Positions 25,432-33,425 of a DNA stretch of 64,000 nt are shown piece after piece. Positions within the stretch are counted from its first letter, which is position 1; the number at the start of each line of letters is the position of its first letter. A program made the position numbers and the translations under genes. The stretch spans positions 4,154,001-4,218,000 of the forward strand of contig NZ_JAZHRV010000001.1 of assembly GCF_036924595.1 (NCBI RefSeq). The letters run 5' to 3'. This DNA comes from Bradyrhizobium algeriense. Lineage in GTDB: Bacteria > Pseudomonadota > Alphaproteobacteria > Rhizobiales > Xanthobacteraceae. The notes under the pieces are model-generated. The model did no database searches. It had not been told where the DNA came from and saw only the letters and a program-made list of their open reading frames with translations.

Positions 25432-26931
25432 ATGGAAGAACTCGTCAATCTGTTTCATGGCTTTGCGGTCGCGCTGCAGCCTTTCAACATCATGGTGATG
25501 GTCCTCGGCATCGTGCTCGGCGTCATCATCGGCGTGCTTCCGGGATTGGGCGGCGCCAATGGCGTTGCGATCCTGTTGCCGCTGACATTCTCGATGCCGC
25601 CGACGTCGGCCATCATCATGCTGTCCTGTATTTATTGGGGCGCATTGTTCGGCGGAGCGATCACCTCGATTCTCTTCAACATACCCGGCGAACCATGGTC
25701 GGTCGCGACGACATTCGACGGCTACCCGATGGCGCAGAAGGGCAAGGCCGGCGAAGCTTTGACGGCGGCCTTCACCTCGTCGTTCGTGGGCGCCCTGTTC
25801 GCCGTGATCATGATCACGCTAGTCGCGCCGCTGGTCGCAAGCTTCGCGTTGCAATTCGGACCAGCCGAGAAATTCGCGGTTTATTTTCTGGCGTTCTGCA
25901 GTTTCGTCGGCTTGAGCAAGGAACCACCCTTCAAAACCATTGCGGCGATGATGATTGGATTTGCGCTCGCCGCCGTCGGCCTCGACTCCATCACCGGACA
26001 GCTACGGCTGACATTCGGCGTTACCCATCTGCTCAACGGGTTCGACTTCCTGATCGCCGTCATCGGGCTGTTCGGCATCGGCGAGATCCTGCTGACGATG
26101 GAGGAAGGGCTCGCCTTCCGCGGCGGCAGCGCCAAGATCAATTTGCGGGTGGTGCTGCAGACCTGGAAGGAGTTGCCGGCCTACTGGGTGACGTCGCTGC
26201 GCTCCTGCGTGATCGGCTGCTGGATGGGCATCACGCCGGCCGGCGCAACGCCGGCATCCTTCATGAGCTACGGCATCGCCAAGCGGGTGTCGAAGAAAGG
26301 CGCCAATTTCGGCAAGGGAGAAATCGAAGGCGTGGTCGCACCGGAGACCGCGGCGCACGCCGCCGGCACCGCGGCGTTGCTGCCGATGCTTTCGCTTGGC
26401 GTTCCGGGTTCGCCGACAGCCGCCGTGTTGCTCGGCGGCCTCCTGATCTGGGGCCTGCAGCCCGGGCCGATGCTGTTTGTCGAACAGAAGGAATTCGTCT
26501 GGGGCCTGATCGCCTCGATGTATCTCGGCAATCTCGTCGGCCTGATCGTTGTGTTGACCTGCGTGCCTGTCTTCGCGGCCATCCTGCGCGTCCCCTTCAG
26601 CATCATCGCGCCACTCATCCTGGTGCTGTGCGCGATCGGCGCCTACTCGGTTCACAGCAGCACGTTCGACGTGGTGTTGATGCTGGTGTTCGGCGTGATC
26701 GGCTACCTGCTCAAGAAGTGCAACTATCCCCTCGCCCCGCTGGTGCTGGCCATCGTGCTCGGCGACAAGGCGGAAGAGGCATTCCGGCAATCGTTGCTGG
26801 GATCCCAGGGCTCGCTCGGCATATTCTTTTCCAACACGCTGGTCAGCACGATCATGATCCTGGGATTGGTTGCACTGTTCTGGTCGGTGATCCAGCAAGG
26901 CTATACCCGCTTGCGCGGCGCCGTTGCCTGA
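25432..26931 (+). CDS. tripartite tricarboxylate transporter large permease (TctA family)
   Basis: A 499-aa protein with about 11-12 membrane helices. The family's conserved segments are all visible: GVIIGVLPGLGGANGVAILLPLTF near the N-terminus, IYWGALFGGAITSILFNIPGEPWSVATTFDGYPMAQKGKAGEAL, and the second Gly-rich repeat EGVVAPETAAHAAGTAALLPMLSLGVPGSPTAAVLLGGL. It catalyses ion-coupled uptake of the solute delivered by the TctC-like protein. Last gene of the operon, followed by tandem hairpins. Confidence 0.94.
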   Translation: MEELVNLFHGFAVALQPFNIMVMVLGIVLGVIIGVLPGLGGANGVAILLPLTFSMPPTSAIIMLSCIYWGALFGGAITSILFNIPGEPWSVATTFDGYPMAQKGKAGEALTAAFTSSFVGALFAVIMITLVAPLVASFALQFGPAEKFAVYFLAFCSFVGLSKEPPFKTIAAMMIGFALAAVGLDSITGQLRLTFGVTHLLNGFDFLIAVIGLFGIGEILLTMEEGLAFRGGSAKINLRVVLQTWKELPAYWVTSLRSCVIGCWMGITPAGATPASFMSYGIAKRVSKKGANFGKGEIEGVVAPETAAHAAGTAALLPMLSLGVPGSPTAAVLLGGLLIWGLQPGPMLFVEQKEFVWGLIASMYLGNLVGLIVVLTCVPVFAAILRVPFSIIAPLILVLCAIGAYSVHSSTFDVVLMLVFGVIGYLLKKCNYPLAPLVLAIVLGDKAEEAFRQSLLGSQGSLGIFFSNTLVSTIMILGLVALFWSVIQQGYTRLRGAVA

Positions 26932-26973
26932 AGTGAGCAAGGCGCCATCGCCAGAGCGAACAAAATCCTTCCC

Positions 26974-27012
26974 TGAAGCCTGACTACGAGGAGCATAGTC
27001 AGGCTTCATTTA
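26974..27012 (+). terminator. intrinsic terminator after tctA-like gene
   Basis: A perfect 13-bp stem (TGAAGCCTGACTA / TAGTCAGGCTTCA), 9-nt loop, then TTTAA, starting 43 nt after the stop codon. Confidence 0.85.
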
Positions 27013-27030
27013 ACCACCTGAAACGGGTCA

Positions 27031-27067
27031 TGATGGCCGGGCACTGTCCCGGCCATCATCGTTTTTG
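27031..27067 (+). terminator. second hairpin terminator after tctA-like gene
   Basis: An 11-bp stem (TGATGGCCGGG / CCCGGCCATCA), 6-nt loop, followed by TCGTTTTT. Together with the hairpin at 26974 it forms a tandem terminator insulating the MFS gene. Confidence 0.8.
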
Positions 27068-27250
27068 GGCGCTGGGATATCAGGCGCGAGAAAGTGCAAG
27101 CTCTCATAACGAATGCAGCCAGCAGCGCTCGTCTACTAATTTCTTTTTTGTTTCAGTATTTTAACGTGTGGCCTGATCACCGCAGTTCTAATGACGCGTG
27201 TTCAGTAGCAACAGGAAATGCGACAAACTGGCAAGATTTCTCTTGTCTAC

Positions 27251-27267
27251 TGGCATAACATATACCA
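27251..27267. promoter_or_regulatory. predicted GntR operator, site 4
   Basis: TGGCATAACATATACCA: full match to TGGYAT-N5-ATRCCA. It lies 52-68 nt upstream of the ATG of the OxlT-like carrier, where a promoter is expected. Confidence 0.7.
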
Positions 27268-27318
27268 AACTCTTCCCTTGAGCTGTCGGGTATCGATAGA
27301 ACAGCCTATGGAGGGAAG

Positions 27319-28614
27319 ATGACGGACACAGTGCACGGAGCGGCCCCCGTCGCGGCGGCCCGAGTCAGCGATGCTTATCGCTGGACCCAGTTAGCCATCG
27401 GCGTCGCCGCAATGGTCATGATCGCCAATTATCAATATGGTTGGACTTTCTTCGTCCCCGACATCCAGAAGAAATTCGGATGGGATCGCGCTTCGATCCA
27501 GTGGGCATTTACGCTGTTCGTGCTGTTCGAGACCTGGCTGGTCCCGGTCGAAGGATGGTTCGTCGATAAATACGGCCCGCGCCTCGTCGTCCTGGTCGGC
27601 GGCATCCTCTGCGCCATCGGATGGGCGATCAACGCCCAGGCGACCACCCTCAACGGCTTCTATCTCGGCATGATCATCGCAGGCATCGGCGCCGGCGGCG
27701 TGTACGGCACCTGCGTCGGCAACGCGCTGAAATGGTTTCCGGACAAGCGCGGCCTTGCTGCCGGTATCACCGCCGCCGGATTCGGCGCGGGCTCGGCGCT
27801 GACGGTCGCGCCGATCCAGGCGATGATCAAGGACTCCGGCTTCCAGACCACCTTCCTCTATTTCGGTCTCGGACAAGGCATCATCATCGTGATCCTCGCC
27901 TTCTTGATGTTCGCGCCCAAAGTGGGACAGGTGCCTGCGGTGACGCAGAATGCCAACATCATCCAGACCCGGCGCAATTATCAGCCGACCGAGGTGATCC
28001 GTCAGCCGATCTTCTGGCTGATGTATTTCATGTTCGTGATCGTCGGCGCCGGCGGATTGATGGTCACCGCCAACCTCAAGCCGATCGCCGTCGACTGGAA
28101 GGTCGACAGCGTACCCGTCACACTGATGGCGGTGACGATGACGGCAGTGACGTTCGCGGCCACCATCGATCGCGTCCTCAACGGCCTCACCCGTCCCTTC
28201 TTCGGCTGGATCTCGGACATGATCGGGCGCGAGAACACCATGTTCATCGCGTTCGGCATGGAAGGCATCGGCATCTGGGGCCTGTACATGCTGGGCCACG
28301 ATCCGGTGTGGTTCGTGCTGCTGTCGGGCTTCGTGTTCTTTGCCTGGGGCGAGATCTATTCCCTCTTCCCGTCGACCTGCACCGACACCTTCGGCGCGAA
28401 GTTCGCGACCACCAATGCCGGCCTGCTCTACACGGCGAAGGGCACCGCGGCGCTGCTGGTGCCTGTCGCGAACTACATGCAGCAGTCTTCAGGCACCTGG
28501 GACACCGTGTTCATCGTCGCGGCCGGTGCGAACATCCTGGCCTCGGTGCTGGCGATCGCCTTGCTCAAGCCCTGGCGCAAGTCGGTGGTCGCCAAATCGC
28601 AGCTCGCGGCCTGA
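27319..28614 (+). CDS. MFS transporter, oxalate/formate antiporter (OxlT-like) family
   Basis: A 431-aa 12-helix major facilitator. The N-terminal YRWTQLAIGVAAMVMIANYQYGWTFFVPDIQKKFGW and GGVYGTCVGNALKWFPDKRGLAAGITAAGFGAGSALTVAPIQ segments are characteristic of the oxalate:formate antiporter family; so is FFGWISDMIGRENTMFIAFGMEGIGIWGLYMLG. OxlT exchanges oxalate for formate across the inner membrane. A GGAGGGAAG site precedes the ATG. It has its own operator (site 4) and terminator (28641), and its position beside frc/oxc strongly supports the substrate. Confidence 0.9.
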   Translation: MTDTVHGAAPVAAARVSDAYRWTQLAIGVAAMVMIANYQYGWTFFVPDIQKKFGWDRASIQWAFTLFVLFETWLVPVEGWFVDKYGPRLVVLVGGILCAIGWAINAQATTLNGFYLGMIIAGIGAGGVYGTCVGNALKWFPDKRGLAAGITAAGFGAGSALTVAPIQAMIKDSGFQTTFLYFGLGQGIIIVILAFLMFAPKVGQVPAVTQNANIIQTRRNYQPTEVIRQPIFWLMYFMFVIVGAGGLMVTANLKPIAVDWKVDSVPVTLMAVTMTAVTFAATIDRVLNGLTRPFFGWISDMIGRENTMFIAFGMEGIGIWGLYMLGHDPVWFVLLSGFVFFAWGEIYSLFPSTCTDTFGAKFATTNAGLLYTAKGTAALLVPVANYMQQSSGTWDTVFIVAAGANILASVLAIALLKPWRKSVVAKSQLAA

Positions 28615-28640
28615 TCCAAACCGGATCGGCTATTCGAAAC

Positions 28641-28675
28641 AAGCGCGCTCATCCTCCGGGATGGGCGCGTTTTTC
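28641..28675 (+). terminator. intrinsic terminator after the OxlT-like gene
   Basis: An 11-bp stem with one G-T pair (CGCGCTCATCC / GGATGGGCGCG), short loop, then TTTTTCTTTT. Confidence 0.85.
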
Positions 28676-28686
28676 TTTTGCCTGGG

Positions 28687-28706
28687 CGTCATCTGGTATA
28701 CCAGAT
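28687..28706. promoter_or_regulatory. predicted GntR operator, site 5 (perfect compact palindrome)
   Basis: Contains ATCTGGTATACCAGAT (28691-28706), a perfect 16-bp palindrome and the best compact core in the locus. It lies just after the MFS terminator and about 190 nt upstream of the CBS-protein ATG. Confidence 0.72.
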
Positions 28707-28828
28707 CGCTTTTCGGCCCGCCCCAGGGACGTTCCTCTATCCTCGGGTCGGAATGGAGCGCTTCAATAACGTCAGTAATACTGCCTATTTATCTTCATCC
28801 CGGCGAAAGATTTCCAAGGCCAAACGTG

Positions 28829-28853
28829 TTGACAATTGGCATTATGTATACCA
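28829..28853 (+). promoter_or_regulatory. TTGACA element with predicted GntR operator, site 6
   Basis: TTGACA at 28829-28834 followed by TGGCATTATGTATACCA (28837-28853), a full match to TGGYAT-N5-ATRCCA, 36-52 nt upstream of the CBS-protein ATG. Same layout as at the gntR promoter. Confidence 0.7.
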
Positions 28854-28888
28854 GAGTTAGATCAATGTTTCACCCCAAGGAGGTTGCC

Positions 28889-29320
28889 ATGCAAGTCGGA
28901 GATATCCTGCGCAACAAAGCCGCCCGTGTCGCAACGGTCCGCATGAACGAGACCGTCGCCGTCGCAGCCCAACTGATGCGCTCCAGCAATATCAGCGCGC
29001 TGGTCGTCAAGGATGTCGTCCGCACCGAAGGCAACACGGCGGTCGGCATGTTCACCGAGCGCGACGTCGTTCGCGCGATTGCCGCACACGGCGCAGCCGG
29101 CGTGAACATGCGCGTTTCGCAATTCATTTCGGTGCAACAGCTCGTTTCCTGCACGTCGACGGATACGCTCGAGCATGTCCGCCACCTCATGAGCAAGCAT
29201 CACATCCGCCACGTGCCGGTGATCGACAATTACAGCCTGATCGGCGTCATCAGCATTCGCGATATCTTCAACGCGTTCGACGACGAAGCAACGCCCTTTA
29301 AGCTCGCCGCATCGGCCTGA
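28889..29320 (+). CDS. CBS-domain pair protein
   Basis: A 143-aa protein made of two CBS motifs: residues about 1-62 (MQVGDILRNKAARVATVRMNETVAVAAQLMRSSNISALVV...GMFTERDVVRAI) and about 76-132 (VSQFISVQQLVSCTSTDTLEHVRHLMSKHHIRHVPVIDNYSLIGVISIRDIF). Such stand-alone pairs bind adenosine nucleotides and regulate other proteins. AAGGAGG precedes the ATG at 28889. Two operator-like sites (5 and 6) precede it, linking it to the oxalate regulon; it might sense energy or CoA-nucleotide status there. Partner unknown. Confidence 0.9.
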   Translation: MQVGDILRNKAARVATVRMNETVAVAAQLMRSSNISALVVKDVVRTEGNTAVGMFTERDVVRAIAAHGAAGVNMRVSQFISVQQLVSCTSTDTLEHVRHLMSKHHIRHVPVIDNYSLIGVISIRDIFNAFDDEATPFKLAASA

Positions 29321-29475
29321 CCGTCGCTTCGAACTGCGCCGGCATTTTTTGGGCTGCACTCCCAGGGAAGACGGTATCGCACCGCAATAGTCGGCTTAAC
29401 TCCTGTCGCAAAGCAGGCGCTCGCAAATCTGCGCCGGAGTAGTGGTGCCGGAAAACATCATCTGTGGGAGGGCGC

Positions 29476-30564
29476 ATGGCGCGTAACATTCTGATCCTCG
29501 GGGCCTCGTATGGCTCGTTGCTGGCGACAAAGCTTTTGATGGCGGGTCACAACGTGACCCTGGTTTGCCGGAAGCAGACGGCAGAACTCATCAATCGCGA
29601 CGGCACCGAAGTTCGCATCAAGCTGCGCGACGAGGCGGCCCACCGGCCGATCTTCTCGCGCGACCTGCCTGGCATCTTGGACGCAGTCGAGCCCGCCGAC
29701 GTCGATCCTTCCCGTTATGATCTGGTTGGTCTTGCGATGCAGGAGCCGCAATACGCTGCTCCCGCGATGCGGCTTCTGATGATCAAAATCGCCGAAGCGA
29801 AGCTGCCTTGCCTTTCGATCATGAACATGCCCCCTCTGCCCTATCTCAAGCGCATCCCGGCCCTTGCGGAAATGGAGTTGGAGAAGGCCTATACCAACGC
29901 TGCGGTATGGGATCGGTTTGAGCCAGGCCTGGTGTCGCTCTGCTCTCCGGATCCGCAGGCCTTCCGTCCCCCAGAGGAAGCGGCGAATGTTCTTCACGTC
30001 GGCTTGCCGACAAACTTCAAGGCCGCGTCATTTGCGGACGAGAAGCACAATCTGCTGCTTCGAGAGCTGGAAGCCGACATCGATGGGGTGAAGCTGGATG
30101 GCCAGGACGTTCCGGTGAAGCTCAAAGTGTTCGATTCGATGTTCGTCCCTCTGGCCAAATGGTCGATGCTGTTGACCGGGAATTACCGCTGCATCACGCC
30201 GCAAGAGCCGCAATCGATCCGCGACGCGGTGCACGGCGATATCAACCTCTCGCAATCGATTTATGACCACGTCGATGCCATCGCCCAGCGTTTGGGCGCC
30301 GATCCCACGGATCAGGTACCTTTCGAGAAATATGCCAAAGCGGCGGAAAGCCTTCTCAGGCCCTCGTCAGCAGCCCGGGCGGTCGCTGGTGGCGCGCCTT
30401 CCATCGAACGCGTCGACCTGCTGGTGAAGCTGATTTCGCATCAGCTTGGCGCACCCAATGCCGAAATCGACCGTACGGTCCAGATCGTCAATCAGAAACT
30501 GAATGAGAGCATCACGGCGAACGCGTCCGGCGCACCGCGAGGTGCTCCAGTCGCTGTGACGTAG
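29476..30564 (+). CDS. ketopantoate-reductase-like NAD(P)-binding protein
   Basis: A 362-aa protein whose N-terminus is a Rossmann fold of the ApbA/PanE type: NILILGASYGSLLATKLLMAGHNVTLVCRKQTAELINRDG. The glycine pattern is GASYGS, not GxGxxG, so cofactor binding may be altered. The C-terminal half (VFDSMFVPLAKWSMLLTGNYRCITPQEPQSIRDAVH) corresponds to the helical ApbA domain but is divergent. GGGAGG precedes the ATG at 29476. Substrate unknown. It begins 155 nt after the CBS gene with no recognised operator of its own. Confidence 0.72.
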   Translation: MARNILILGASYGSLLATKLLMAGHNVTLVCRKQTAELINRDGTEVRIKLRDEAAHRPIFSRDLPGILDAVEPADVDPSRYDLVGLAMQEPQYAAPAMRLLMIKIAEAKLPCLSIMNMPPLPYLKRIPALAEMELEKAYTNAAVWDRFEPGLVSLCSPDPQAFRPPEEAANVLHVGLPTNFKAASFADEKHNLLLRELEADIDGVKLDGQDVPVKLKVFDSMFVPLAKWSMLLTGNYRCITPQEPQSIRDAVHGDINLSQSIYDHVDAIAQRLGADPTDQVPFEKYAKAAESLLRPSSAARAVAGGAPSIERVDLLVKLISHQLGAPNAEIDRTVQIVNQKLNESITANASGAPRGAPVAVT

Positions 30565-30602
30565 ATCCCTTTCGGTTCTGATTGAAATCACAGATGCGAT
30601 AG

Positions 30603-31454
30603 CTAGCGCCGCGGCGTCCTTCCACGTATGCGATCGAAGCCCTGCTTGATAGCGGCGAAGCGTTTGTCGATGAAGGGTTCGTGCTCGGTGTCGGTGAAGA
30701 TGTAGGGCCAGTCATTTTCGATTGCCTCGCGAACCAGTTCGCCGACATAGAGCGGATCGATGCCATTGTTGATCCGTTCCTGAAGCGCCTTGATGAACTC
30801 GGCGAGCGGTCCTTCCGTCGGCGGCGGGCTGCCGATCTTCCCGGCGAACCGCTGCGGCACATTGCGCCGAGAATTCATGATCTGAGTGCGGATGACGCCC
30901 GGACACAGAACGGATACCCCGATTTTCCGCGGCGCGAGCACCGTCCGCAGTCCTTCGGACAGAGCCACTACTCCATATTTGCTCACATCGTACCCGGGAT
31001 TTGGTCCCGCAATCAGTCCGGAGACGGACGCCGTGGAAACAATCTGCCCTCCTTCGCCATGCGCCTCGATCAGCGGACCGAAAATCTCGATGCCCCAAAT
31101 CACCGACATCAGATTGACGCCAAGAACCCAATTCCAACCTGCATCTGTCCAATGACCGTAACCCCGGCCGCCGCCGACCCCCGCATTGTTGACGAGAATA
31201 TGGACCCTGCCGTACCGCGCCACGGTGGCGTCCGCTGCGGCTTGGAGTTCTGCTTTGAGCGATACATCCGCTCTCACGCCGTCAACGTCGGCGTTGGTAA
31301 GTTTCAATTTCTCTACCGCCGTTGCTAACGCCTCTTCCTCGATGTCGCATAGCATGACCTTCACCCCCGCCCGCGACAGCGCCGTGGCTATCCCTAATCC
31401 GATGCCTGATGCTGCTCCGGTGACGAAGGCTGTTCGTCCGATAAGGTCTTGCAT
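30603..31454 (-). CDS. short-chain dehydrogenase/reductase (SDR)
   Basis: A 283-aa classical SDR. The cofactor motif TGAASGIGLGIA is at residues 11-22, NNAG appears in ILVNNAGVGGG, and the active site is Ser (VSTASVSG) with YDVSKYG giving Tyr-x-x-x-Lys. The substrate is not predictable. The ATG at 31454 places the glycine motif at the usual distance; the open frame upstream is not family-like. It converges with the ketopantoate-reductase-like gene, 38 nt apart, with no clear terminator between. Confidence 0.92.
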   Translation of the reverse strand: MQDLIGRTAFVTGAASGIGLGIATALSRAGVKVMLCDIEEEALATAVEKLKLTNADVDGVRADVSLKAELQAAADATVARYGRVHILVNNAGVGGGRGYGHWTDAGWNWVLGVNLMSVIWGIEIFGPLIEAHGEGGQIVSTASVSGLIAGPNPGYDVSKYGVVALSEGLRTVLAPRKIGVSVLCPGVIRTQIMNSRRNVPQRFAGKIGSPPPTEGPLAEFIKALQERINNGIDPLYVGELVREAIENDWPYIFTDTEHEPFIDKRFAAIKQGFDRIRGRTPRR

Positions 31455-31787
31455 GTGCGTGTTTCCGTTGCTTTTGCAATTGGCCTTGGCAGATACCATT
31501 TGGTTCGCTGAGTTTATAGTACTTAAGCTCAATGGCGCGCCGCGCATGTCCGTTGTGGGTCACACAGCCAGGGTCAAACTCGGAAGTCCGGAGGTGCAAG
31601 GGCGAGATCTGCTTTGCCCGCGTACGCAGACATCGTCAGATCAGTCGGTCAAGTCCCCCGCGTTCGAGGAAGAGCCTCGCTTTTGAGGATCCACCAATTC
31701 AACACTGGTGATCTGCAATGGAGTGGGAGGCTGCCATGTAGGCAGCCTCTTTCTACCTTGATGCTATTTCCACCCCGGCTGACCCCG
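31455..31787. other. intergenic stretch with orphan terminator
   Basis: No gene recognised. The part around 31550-31680 resembles decayed filler. A rightward terminator hairpin at 31727-31753 has no rightward gene in front of it within 300 bp, so a small RNA ending there is possible. Confidence 0.4.
31727..31753 (+). terminator. orphan intrinsic terminator
   Basis: A perfect 9-bp stem (GAGGCTGCC / GGCAGCCTC) with a 5-nt loop followed by TTTCT. No plus-strand coding gene precedes it. Confidence 0.7.
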
Positions 31788-32030
31788 TCATGGGGAGTCA
31801 TCCCAACGTGGAGATGAAACAAGGCTCACGCCCATCCCGACCTCACGTGTGGGCTTCCGATCAGTCTTGAACAACAGTTGTGCGGCCTCGACGTTCGTGG
31901 CGCAGCGCTCGAGCCAGCGAGCCACGAGAAAATCAACCCGCGTGGCAAATCGCAGTCGAGCCGCGGCCAGCACAAGCCTCGCATCCAAGCCATGATCGGA
32001 TGGTCTCTTGACGTCGTTGCGGGCGCTCAT
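31788..32030 (-). CDS. small hypothetical protein (80 aa)
   Basis: A short gene supported mainly by AGGAGGG six nt before the ATG at 32030. The product is Arg- and Ala-rich (LDARLVLAAARLRFATRVDFLVARWLERCATNVEAAQLLF), predicted helical and amphipathic, with no signal peptide or known motif. The region is otherwise sparse, so this could be a true small gene or the remnant of one. Confidence 0.4.
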   Translation of the reverse strand: MSARNDVKRPSDHGLDARLVLAAARLRFATRVDFLVARWLERCATNVEAAQLLFKTDRKPTREVGMGVSLVSSPRWDDSP

Positions 32031-32340
32031 CTTGCCCTCCTGCCGGTTCGGCGGAGGGAGCGGCCCTGCACCGAGAGTTACACTCTTGCCTTGCGGATCA
32101 GCCCCGCTTGGAGCTGAAAATTCGGACCCCGTGTCATCACGGACATGCACGACCAATCGGCCAGCCAATTAAGCGGCCGGACGCGGGCGGTAGTCTCTGC
32201 GATGTGTCGTGCGTTGCGCATTACGGTCCTCAAGAGTGCAGGCAATCTCACCCAGGACGAATGTCATGATCTAAGCGCAGAGAAAATTCAGCGCGTCAAA
32301 TGTTTTATGTTCAAGAGGTGCGGAATTTTTGCATGCCAGC

Positions 32341-32380
32341 AATTTTCGAACACCGGCGCCGCCGGTTGGGTTCGAAAATT
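32341..32380. other. long two-step inverted repeat
   Basis: An outer 11-bp perfect arm (AATTTTCGAAC / GTTCGAAAATT) encloses an inner 6-bp arm (ACCGGC / GCCGGT). No flanking T-run or coding gene explains it. It could be a regulatory RNA structure or the relic of a mobile-element end. Confidence 0.5.
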
Positions 32381-32674
32381 TCCGGTTGTGGTCAATTGGC
32401 GGAAGCGGCGATTACTTCGCCATGTCCGGTCTTCCCCACGGAAGCAGAGACCAGTCGGAAGGGTCGGCATATCCGCTGGGGCCAAGAACAGACTTCAACA
32501 GACCACCAACGGAAGCGAGCCCAAAGCGTCGCCTGATCAGTCGCTCAGTTTGTCAAGAACCCACGTTCGATTGAGGAACGGCTCGGCCCATACAGACGGA
32601 AATAGGCGAACCGGGATTTGCCCGGGATCATGGGCACCAAATCGCGCAAGGTTGGCCGCGGCGTCGCGCCAGCG

Positions 32675-32821
32675 CTACAGGTCAACGCTAACTGATCCGC
32701 AGGGCTTGAAGGTTTGGAGCGAGCGCCCGTGCAAGCACCCCTCATGTTTCTGGGCGTAGGCAAGCACGCCCATGATAATCAAGGCCACCACGACCAATCC
32801 GGCTACTAGGTTCTGCACCAT
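32675..32821 (-). CDS. small single-helix membrane protein (48 aa)
   Basis: An untracked short gene. The ATG at 32821 follows GGAG at 8 nt. The product begins MVQNLVAGLVVVALIIMGVL, a clear transmembrane helix, then has a polar tail with two Cys (EGCLHGRS and KPCGSVSVDL). Small bitopic proteins of this type commonly modulate membrane enzymes or stress responses. No neighbour suggests a partner. Its architecture is similar to the 53-aa protein at 52564. Confidence 0.5.
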   Translation of the reverse strand: MVQNLVAGLVVVALIIMGVLAYAQKHEGCLHGRSLQTFKPCGSVSVDL

Positions 32822-33425
32822 GGCTGTCACTCCAGGTGAACTCATGAACAAGGCGACCGGCTCGAATCGTGGGGATCAACGCCGGGGCGGCGCTCGCTCT
32901 CGAGCCGACCATGGGGCTGCGGTTGAAATGATCAGCGAGAGGTCGCGCAGCCAAAGAGAGCACAATTGTCGGCCTGATGGCAGTGCAAACTTGTTGCCGC
33001 GCTGCGCAAATTCGATGCGCGATCAGAAGCCGCGTCTTCGAAAATTCGCCTGTTTGGCGCCATTGCCGCGTTGCTGGCGCTTTCGGGGCGAGCGGCCGAA
33101 ATGAACCTGGATGATCTGCTGCTCGTGCGCCTGCCGGCGCCGCCCGAAGGACGCCGTGCCCGCTCCAGGTGATGGACGGCAACTACCAGAGGCTAAGCGG
33201 CGTTTGTCCGTGGTGGAACGCCATGGTCGCCCGGCAATGACCTGAATTCGATTCCCGCGAAAACCAACTCCCGGCTACCGGATGAGCCCGCATTTCGAGA
33301 AGGGCATTTGTGGAACGTAACGGAACCTCAGGCGTTCTTTTTCGCGGAAATGAGCAGCGCCGTCGCCCCGGCGCAGCAAGCGCAGACGCCGAGGCGTTGC
33401 GCCGCGCTGGTCGGAGGGAACGCTC
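32822..33425. other. sparse region upstream of the FBP aldolase/phosphatase
   Basis: About 600 bp without a gene I can defend. A plus-strand frame ending at 33172 encodes an Ala-rich segment and MNLDDLLLVRLPAPPEGRRA but has no start with a ribosome-binding site. The promoter of the downstream operon must lie here, but no element is clear. Confidence 0.4.

Noticed and set aside
31481..31498. Possible eighth oxalate operator (TGGCC...ATACCA) before the SDR gene
   Set aside because: The two half-sites are 18 bp overall instead of 17, the left half is TGGCCT, and no compact core is present; the gene is not linked to oxalate.
32341..32380. Integron attC site
   Set aside because: The right arm contains GTTGGGT, compatible with GTTRRRY, but the left end lacks RYYYAAC and no cassette or integrase is nearby.
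32145..32759. Long plus-strand open frame of about 200 codons
   Set aside because: Low-complexity composition, no ribosome-binding site and no family motif; it overlaps the hairpin and the minus-strand small gene.
32978..33172. Open plus-strand frame ending MNLDDLLLVRLPAPPEGRRA
   Set aside because: No acceptable start codon with Shine-Dalgarno; may be a remnant but cannot be supported as a gene.
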